Source: Lachnospiraceae bacterium (GTDB lineage: Bacteria; Bacillota; Clostridia; Lachnospirales; Lachnospiraceae). From it: DNA of 64,000 bases. The position numbers and the translations under genes were made by a program. The stretch covers positions 1 through 64,000 of the forward strand of contig JAGAQG010000002.1 in the NCBI GenBank assembly GCA_017622875.1. The letters are read 5' to 3'. The stretch's first letter is position 1, and every line of letters starts with the position of its first letter. This document shows, piece after piece, positions 58,679-64,000 of the stretch. Under the pieces are notes generated by a model. That model worked only from the letters and a program-made list of their open reading frames with translations, was not told the DNA's origin and made no database searches.

Positions 58679-58939
58679 TTATTCCGCATCAAAATCTACA
58701 TGGTATACATGTTCTCCATCATGAATATCCACATAATGAAGATCGAACTGCTCATCGATAATCGTCATACAGCCCTTATAGGTCAGTTCTTCTGTCTTTT
58801 TTATAATGAACAGATACGTTCCATTTTCCTTTTCGTCTGCTTTCTCACTGACATCTTCATAAAATTCCCGTCCATTAACCACTCCCGGATAACCGGCATT
58901 TTTGATTTTCTCTTCTATTAACTGATATAACTCGTTCAT
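58679..58939 (-). CDS. small acidic protein of unknown function (copy B)
   Basis: This 86-residue paralogue of the 44868 protein (MNELYQLIEEKIKNAGYPGV, ending YHVDFDAE) has the same segment MTIIDEQFDLHYVD. No known domain. It marks the right boundary of the duplicated cassette. Confidence 0.75.
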   Translation of the reverse strand: MNELYQLIEEKIKNAGYPGVVNGREFYEDVSEKADEKENGTYLFIIKKTEELTYKGCMTIIDEQFDLHYVDIHDGEHVYHVDFDAE

Positions 58940-59024
58940 GTTTTAACCTCATTTTCCATTATGATTAGGAAAATTATAATATAAATTGACAGTTAAAACA
59001 AGTTTTTGCAAACTGTATCATCTT

Positions 59025-59332
59025 TTATATTTTTATTGATTTTTCTATTTCCTCAATAGAAGGTAATGTACTTTCATAATCGAAATATAATGGATTCAAG
59101 GAACTGCATAGATTTTTTCCAAATCGTCAACAGCCTGTTGACGATTTATCTCCGAATAAAACATATAAAATTTCTTCATATATTTAAGATTTGTAGCTGA
59201 GAATCCCTCCATCCCTGGAAATTCCGACTTAAGGGATTGACTCATAGTCTTATAAAATCCGATTCCCCAAATCGATTCAACTTGTTGAAACACATAGTTA
59301 CTCCACAATTTCCCCATGAACAATTTTCTCAA
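59025..59332 (-). pseudogene. second DUF1016 (YhcG-like) gene, internally deleted
   Basis: From 59332 the N-terminal signature is clear: WGIGFYKTMSQSLKSEFPGM, then EGFSATNLKYMKKFYMFYSE, stopping at 59096. In another frame the tail YESTLPSIEEIEKSIKI ends at 59025, a typical YhcG C-terminus. The nuclease domain between them is gone. It overlaps the end of the 59298 gene, so three genes once formed one operon. Confidence 0.7.
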
Positions 59333-59873
59333 AATGATTCACAATATACTCTTGTGCATTACGATTATAAATAACTGCAAGATATGCATTATGGGAAAAT
59401 CTTCTGGTTTCCGTATAAATTCCAAGTTCTTTTCCTTTTTCCGTCGGAACAGTAGATACTTTTTCAACTTCGGCACTATATTCTTCTGTCAAAAAACCAG
59501 ACCTTTTCAGCCATCCGGTCACTGTCTGAGGTGATACCTTTTTGATATTCATTTCTTCAACCGGCTGATGAAGCTGTTTTAGCAGATAGGAAATTGTTTT
59601 ATCTTCCTGATATTTATATTCTTTTAAAATTTCGAATGGAAAATCTATCTGCTTCGCTCGTTTTGCTTTTGGTTTTGTTCCAGAAATCACACCATTGTTA
59701 CGTTTTACTTCTTCCAGTACATCCTTAATAAAGTACATACAGCGGATAACATTTCGATTGTCCAATATCACATTTTCTTCTACCTCTACATTTGTGACCG
59801 GATGATAGCCTTCCGCCATTCTCTGGACATATAAAATTGCAGTATCAAGTTTTGTTAAATCAATCTGTTCCAT
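59298..59873 (-). CDS. unknown protein in the YhcG operon
   Basis: I do not recognise this 191-residue family. The N-terminal half is helical (AILYVQRMAEGYHPVTNVEV, MYFIKDVLEEVKRNNGVISG), with a basic KPKAKRAKQ. The middle has a helix-turn-helix-like SPQTVTGWLKRSGFLTEEYS, and the end SHNAYLAVIYNRNAQEYIVN is mixed. The start MEQIDLTK follows GAGGAAGG. It is four bases after the nuclease gene. A DNA-binding partner of the nuclease is plausible. Confidence 0.6.
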   Translation of the reverse strand: MEQIDLTKLDTAILYVQRMAEGYHPVTNVEVEENVILDNRNVIRCMYFIKDVLEEVKRNNGVISGTKPKAKRAKQIDFPFEILKEYKYQEDKTISYLLKQLHQPVEEMNIKKVSPQTVTGWLKRSGFLTEEYSAEVEKVSTVPTEKGKELGIYTETRRFSHNAYLAVIYNRNAQEYIVNHFEKIVHGEIVE

Positions 59874-59877
59874 AATT

Positions 59878-60972
59878 TTACCTTCCTCTTTTATCATTCT
59901 TTTGTTGCAAATAATACATTGCTTTTTGTGTTTCTATTTCTGCTCTCAGTTCTTCTTCCGTAGGCAAATATAATTTATATTTTGAAGCAAATAATTGTTC
60001 ATTTCCGTGTAATACAGAATATTTCGCAATGTCTTCATCAGTGTCCGAACACAAAATGATTCCCATCGTCGGATTATCATCTTCATTCCGTTTCAGCTCA
60101 TCATACATACGTATATACATGTCCATTTGTCCAACATCCTGATGGGTAATTTTTTCTGTTTTCAAATCAATTAACACAAAACATTTTAGAATATAGTTAT
60201 AAAATACAAGATCTATGTAATAATCCTGCTTTTCCGTATGGATGTGTTGTTGTCTTGCAACAAATGCATAGCCTTTTCCCAATTCTATTAAAAAATTTTG
60301 AAGATTAGAAAGGATACTTTTTTCAAGGTCATTCTCTGTAAAATCTGTATTTAATGGAATTCCCAAAAACTCTGCAATCATTGGATTTTTAATAAATTCC
60401 AGTTTTTGATTTGTATGTTCCTCAGTCACATCTTTCATCTCTTTCTCAACACCATCACAATTTTGTGTCTGTAACATGCGATAATAATATTGTGAAGAAA
60501 CATTTCTCTGCAATGTACGCACACTCCATGTTTGATGAAACGCTTCTCTTTCATACCAAGCGCGAGCTTTTTTATCATTCACCTGCAATAAGACCAGATA
60601 ATGGGACCAAGATAATATGACTGGAGATTTTCCAGACACTGTCTGGAAAATCTTCGGATACTCTTTGTAGAACGAATAAAAACTATACAAATTAGATTTT
60701 GTAAACCCTTTCCCATATTCTTCAGTAAGCTCCTTTGCCAGCTTTTTAATTACTTGCAAACCGTATTCAGCCCTGTCTGCTCCACCAAGTTCCTCTTCTG
60801 CTATGCGATACCCCAGCATCCAGTTGCGCTGGACAAGAATCGTATTTACAGCCTTGTAAGCTGCATTACGTGAATGTTCAATAATCCCTCGCATGTCTTT
60901 TACAATGTCATCTGTTTTTACAAAATCTTTCATAGGGACTTCTTTCCCCCAATCATTCAATTCATTAATCAT
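59878..60972 (-). CDS. YhcG/DUF1016 family PD-(D/E)XK nuclease
   Basis: This 364-residue protein has an N-terminal DUF1016 domain (AAYKAVNTILVQRNWMLGYR, YGKGFTKSNLYSFYSFYKEY). A C-terminal nuclease fold follows, with YYIDLVFYNYILKCFVLIDL and KTEKITHQDVGQMDMYIR, where the Asp and DLK residues form the PD-(D/E)XK site. The ATG at 60972 is preceded by AGGAG. YhcG proteins are often found near restriction or mobile elements. A defence or DNA-processing role is inferred. Confidence 0.88.
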   Translation of the reverse strand: MINELNDWGKEVPMKDFVKTDDIVKDMRGIIEHSRNAAYKAVNTILVQRNWMLGYRIAEEELGGADRAEYGLQVIKKLAKELTEEYGKGFTKSNLYSFYSFYKEYPKIFQTVSGKSPVILSWSHYLVLLQVNDKKARAWYEREAFHQTWSVRTLQRNVSSQYYYRMLQTQNCDGVEKEMKDVTEEHTNQKLEFIKNPMIAEFLGIPLNTDFTENDLEKSILSNLQNFLIELGKGYAFVARQQHIHTEKQDYYIDLVFYNYILKCFVLIDLKTEKITHQDVGQMDMYIRMYDELKRNEDDNPTMGIILCSDTDEDIAKYSVLHGNEQLFASKYKLYLPTEEELRAEIETQKAMYYLQQKNDKRGR

Positions 60973-61017
60973 GATAGAATAACTCCTCCTTTTTCTACTC
61001 TTTGTAATATAAACTTT

Positions 61018-61457
61018 TAAAAATAATGTGAACTTCGGGCGGATAAAGCCCTGTATGATCTGCGTCTTGCAGTTATAAGATTGGATAAGATCTTTTATGA
61101 TAAAAATCATAACAGTCATGTATACTTTTCGCAAGTATAACTATTCTAAAAATATATTTTCACAAAAAGCAAAGGCACTCTCCATTTTGGAAAGTGCCTT
61201 AAAAAGGTTCTGATAATTATTTATCTAAAGATTTCATCGTCGGGACTTTTTTTACTTCCCTCCACATGATAGCTCATAACGCTCCAACAGGCTTTATATA
61301 AATCCAATCAGGATTTCTGAACTTCTACCATAGCGCTCCATAGAGCACCAAATATCTGTAGTAAAAGTTGTAGTAAGCCGTTTTTTCCATGATTCTGATT
61401 GAGTCTCTATGCCCTTTTGGTTTACCAACTAAAAAGACACTTCAATCAATAATCATA
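61018..61457 (-). other. left boundary region of the integrative element
   Basis: No intact gene. A terminator-like stem AAGGCACT/AGTGCCTT lies at 61172-61200. At about 61218-61248 the minus strand encodes VPTMKSLDK and a stop, matching the tail near 49545. At about 61320-61430 it encodes a fragment KPKGHRDSIRIMEKTAYYNF before a stop. These look like debris of earlier insertions; an attachment site probably lies here but cannot be fixed from one end. Confidence 0.4.
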
Positions 61458-62687
61458 CTACAATATAACTATTTTATTTTCAAGTTTCGCTACAATTTCT
61501 TGCTTCTTTTCTTCGGTTGCTTCTGCGTAAATATCCATCGTAGTAGATATGTCCGCATGACCCATAATCGACTGAATCACCTTAAGATTGCTCTCATTCT
61601 CACACAGTCTCGTACAAAATGTATGCCTAAGATTGTGTGCGCTAAAATGTGGCAATATAATCGCTTCTCGCCTCTCAAGTCTTGCTTTCTTCTTTTCAGC
61701 TTCATTATACGATACGATGATTCTATCAATTGCTCGGTTCACACTGGCCGGAAGAATCACTTTCCCGTAATTATTTGTAAAAACAAAACCAGAATAACCA
61801 TCTACCACATCTTTATTAAACCCGATACAACTTTGCAGTTCGTACTCAGTCAATAATGCTTCATACACATCATCCAACATTGGAATAGTACGCACACCTG
61901 CATCGGTTTTTGGTGTTGAGATATAGAACTTCGACTTACCTTTTTCATCAGGACGATAGACCAACGTCTTATCAACCCTAATGAACCTTTTGTCAAAATC
62001 CAAGTCTTGCCAGCAAAGACCTAAACATTCTCCAATTCGCATTCCAGTTCCTAACAATACTGTAAGAACAGGAACCCATCCTCGATATTGAACATTTTCC
62101 ATTGCATGGTTCATAAATGCTTTTTGCTGTGGAATGGTCAATGCTCTTCTTTTTGACTTATCCCATATATGACTTTTCTTTATTTCAGTCATCACACCAT
62201 CTGTAGGATTCAATCGTAATATCCCATCTCTGACTGCCATCTGAAATGTTGGATGTAGCTGGGTATGAACACTTTCTACAGAACTGGCTTTTACCTGTTT
62301 CTCCAATATCAGAGTATAATAAAACCTCTTAATATCAGAATATTTAATTGTAGCAATTTTTCTTTTCCCAAAGGTTTCTCTTACAAAGTGATTATAAGTA
62401 TAAATGTAATTAACCCTGGTACTTTCTTTCAGATCATATTTCTGACTTATGTATCTGTCATACAAATCATTCAGCGTCATCCGTTCCGCCAAGTGAGGAT
62501 CCAGTCCATCTTCAATATCTCGAACAATCTTCCTCTCTTTTGTACGAAGTTCTGCTAAACTTTTTGCATAAATACTGCGTCGCTTTTTATGTTGATCCGT
62601 ATAAGAATACACATAGCGACCATCTTTTCTTTGACTTTCGCCGGTACGCAACACATACCCTCGATTGTCTTTTCTTGAATTAGCCAT
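61458..62687 (-). CDS. int: Tn916-type tyrosine integrase
   Basis: This 409-residue recombinase has an N-terminal arm-binding domain, a SAM-like core-binding domain (TLNDLYDRYISQKYDLKEST) and the catalytic domain. The catalytic residues are complete: Arg217 (GTGMRIGE), His351 and Arg354 (HNLRHTF), His377 (MGHADI) and Tyr387 (MDIYAEA). It starts at MANSRKDNRG after GAGGTGAAAGG. It lies just downstream of the small DNA-binding genes. Confidence 0.95.
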   Translation of the reverse strand: MANSRKDNRGYVLRTGESQRKDGRYVYSYTDQHKKRRSIYAKSLAELRTKERKIVRDIEDGLDPHLAERMTLNDLYDRYISQKYDLKESTRVNYIYTYNHFVRETFGKRKIATIKYSDIKRFYYTLILEKQVKASSVESVHTQLHPTFQMAVRDGILRLNPTDGVMTEIKKSHIWDKSKRRALTIPQQKAFMNHAMENVQYRGWVPVLTVLLGTGMRIGECLGLCWQDLDFDKRFIRVDKTLVYRPDEKGKSKFYISTPKTDAGVRTIPMLDDVYEALLTEYELQSCIGFNKDVVDGYSGFVFTNNYGKVILPASVNRAIDRIIVSYNEAEKKKARLERREAIILPHFSAHNLRHTFCTRLCENESNLKVIQSIMGHADISTTMDIYAEATEEKKQEIVAKLENKIVIL

Positions 62688-62718
62688 CCTTTCACCTCAC
62701 TTTTTTGTGAGGAGTAAC

Positions 62719-62889
62719 TTATTTACTTGCTTCCTCTTTTTTCAACAATAATTGGAAGCCTTCAAGGAGAACTTGCGATTTACTAAGGCCACGCTGCTTT
62801 GCATATGCCTCTATCTCAGCCTTCTGCTCTGGAAGCACACGGAGGCCGAGTCTTTCTGTTTTAGGATTATCCAATTTAGGTCTTGGCAT
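62719..62889 (-). CDS. ribbon-helix-helix-like small DNA-binding protein
   Basis: This 56-residue protein begins MPRPKLDNPKTERLGLRVLP, then EQKAEIEAYAKQRGLSKSQV. The pattern (basic start, RLGLRVLP strand, two helices with GLSKSQ) fits the MetJ/Arc-type fold. The start follows AGGAGGTGG. It lies 31 bases before int and probably regulates integration or transfer. Confidence 0.8.
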   Translation of the reverse strand: MPRPKLDNPKTERLGLRVLPEQKAEIEAYAKQRGLSKSQVLLEGFQLLLKKEEASK

Positions 62890-62991
62890 ATCCCACCTCC
62901 TATTTGCTTTCGCTTGTGACTACCTATATTATAGTAAATGTCGAACGTTTACGCAACCCTTTTTCCTTGAAAATCTGTTACTCAACACGCT

Positions 62992-63213
62992 TTAATACTC
63001 TCTAAAGTTCTCCAAATAATCTTCTACAATTTCTGTGTTCACTAACACGATTCTTCCGATTTTATATACAGCCTTTGCTTCCTTTGCCAACTGCTCAAAT
63101 GTGTGCAATCCTAATGAGAACATTGCTGCACCTTCTTCATAACGGACGAACTTCTTTCTTCCACCTGCTAATAAATGATCCATATTAGGAACTTCTTTTC
63201 TTGCATATGCCAT
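62992..63213 (-). CDS. excisionase-like protein of the integrative element
   Basis: This 73-residue protein starts at MAYARKEVPNMDHLLAGGRK (GGAGGTT upstream). The pattern KFVRYEEGAAMFSLGLHTFE, QLAKEAKAVYKIGRIVLVNT matches the short winged-helix excisionase/DUF6462-like proteins found next to Tn916-type integrases. It probably directs excision with Int. Confidence 0.8.
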   Translation of the reverse strand: MAYARKEVPNMDHLLAGGRKKFVRYEEGAAMFSLGLHTFEQLAKEAKAVYKIGRIVLVNTEIVEDYLENFREY

Positions 63214-63368
63214 ATTCATAACCTCCAATGCTAATCTATATAATAGGAAGAAATTATTTGCTCCACACCCAAACAACTTCCTCCGACTAAGGGCATGAGA
63301 ATCCATCCCCTCCTACTTTTCAGGTGGGGACGGAAAATCATCAATCTGGTGTGATTTTTTGAAATTTT

Positions 63369-63800
63369 TTATAAAAATTTTTCTTTCAGCATCTTCACCA
63401 GCTTTTCTTTGCGCCATCTGACAGCATCTCTGCTTACACCCATACGTCTGGCCAGTTCACATTCAGAACCACGTTCTTCTGCAAAACAAGCTAATAGAAA
63501 TTCCTTATCATCTTTAGAAAGTTCATCTAATAACTGATTTAATCGACCTAATTCCCATGTATGCATCGCCATCTCTTCCACATCCGTGTTCAGATCAGGA
63601 ATATCATAAGTATCTTGTTCATCATACTCTGCACGCTCCTGCATTCCTTCAATAGAAAGGTAATAAACACCATTCTCTCTTCTGGTTTCTCTTCTTCTGT
63701 TCAACTTTTTCTTCTCTGCATCAAAAAACTTTCTAATTTCCGCAGTCTGTTCTTCACTTAATCCTGCTTCTCTACACGCGATTTCATATTTAATAATCAT
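63369..63800 (-). CDS. sigma-70 region 4-like regulator of the integrative element
   Basis: This 143-residue protein begins MIIKYEIACREAGLSEEQTA after GGAGGT. It ends in a helix-turn-helix of sigma region 4 type: SKDDKEFLLACFAEERGSEC, then ELARRMGVSRDAVRWRKEKL. No region 2 is present. Such proteins regulate conjugative element genes. The codons upstream of this ATG in the same frame have no ribosome binding site. Confidence 0.8.
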   Translation of the reverse strand: MIIKYEIACREAGLSEEQTAEIRKFFDAEKKKLNRRRETRRENGVYYLSIEGMQERAEYDEQDTYDIPDLNTDVEEMAMHTWELGRLNQLLDELSKDDKEFLLACFAEERGSECELARRMGVSRDAVRWRKEKLVKMLKEKFL

Positions 63801-63853
63801 CTTTCTACCTCCGAATTGATTGGTTATTGAGTTGTTAATTGCTCTGTAACTTC

Positions 63854-63895
63854 TCAATCCGAAGGCGGTGCTCTTGCCCGATTTTGTCCTTTCAT
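63854..63895 (-). CDS. possible 13-residue leader peptide
   Basis: ATG at 63893-63895 is preceded by GGGAGG at good spacing and opens MKGQNRARAPPSD with a stop. It lies 53 bases before the sigma-like gene. The Pro-Pro near the end could slow ribosomes. Translation is inferred from the ribosome binding site only. Confidence 0.45.
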   Translation of the reverse strand: MKGQNRARAPPSD

Positions 63896-63956
63896 CTACG
63901 GTTCCTCCCATGCGAATTTGGGCGAACAACCGCAGCAAAAAGCTAAAAAAGGGCAT

Positions 63957-63987
63957 AAAAAAAACCCCACACCATTACGATGTGAGG
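63957..63987 (-). terminator. terminator upstream of the leader peptide
   Basis: CCTCACA pairs with TGTGGGG (one G-U pair) around a nine-base loop and is followed by eight T on the minus strand. It ends a gene outside the window or acts as a leader attenuator. Confidence 0.65.
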
Positions 63988-64000
63988 CAATTACACCTTA

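Noticed and set aside
49540-61250. The region between the two VPTMK tails as one integrated element with attachment repeats
   Set aside because: The tails differ mostly at silent codon positions, as diverged coding copies do, and are not identical direct repeats; no integrase of matching age is adjacent to the left tail.

Overview
The window reads as a chromosomal segment of a Gram-positive, moderately A+T-rich Clostridia, most probably a gut Lachnospiraceae (Blautia- or Ruminococcus-like). This rests on the rpoBC and ribosomal protein sequences, GGAGG ribosome binding sites, TPP and L10 leaders, sortase-assembled pili, a SipW/TasA-like surface island and a Tn916-like integrative element. Genus is inference. 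Most genes lie on the minus strand.

Layout. Positions 1-9118 hold the transcription/translation core, read leftward: rpmG, secE, nusG, rplK, rplA, rplJ, rplL, rpoB and the 5' part of rpoC. Promoters are visible before rpmG, before the L10 leader of rplJL and before rpoB. Positions 9137-18790 are a pilus operon: signal peptidase, giant LPATG adhesin, LPSTG backbone pilin, class C sortase, a pilin fused to a sortase, and a coiled-coil protein. Positions 18820-26172 hold glpK, a decayed Rpn-type transposase, a YtqB-like methyltransferase, an HD protein, a lipoprotein barnase with barstar, and ahpC with an ahpF in unusual domain order. Positions 26201-36036 are a second surface operon: two signal peptidases and five secreted or membrane proteins, three of them with clear SipW-type signals. 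It is divergent from a LytTR/GHKL two-component system (36240-38230).

Positions 38313-58939 contain a cassette present twice in direct orientation. Each copy has a TPP riboswitch, a ThiXYZ-like pyrimidine/thiamine transporter, a thiamine-binding protein, a DUF1292 protein, a HipBS/HipT-like toxin-antitoxin pair with a palindromic operator, and a MalY/PatB lyase (broken in the second copy). Between the copies lie a hemerythrin, a PII-like/DUF1538 pair, a DUF3791/XRE-DUF3990 candidate toxin-antitoxin pair, a second Rpn remnant and a decayed two-component system. The response regulator of that system carries Glu where the phospho-acceptor Asp should be. Positions 59025-60972 hold a YhcG (DUF1016) nuclease operon. 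Positions 61458-64000 are the integrase end of an integrative element.

The strongest leads are the pilin-sortase fusion, the duplicated thiamine/HipBST-like cassette with compensatory changes in its operator hairpin, the Asp-to-Glu response regulator, a candidate three-way-junction leader RNA before a TasA-like gene, and two reading-frame breaks that both fall in a G-T6 run.
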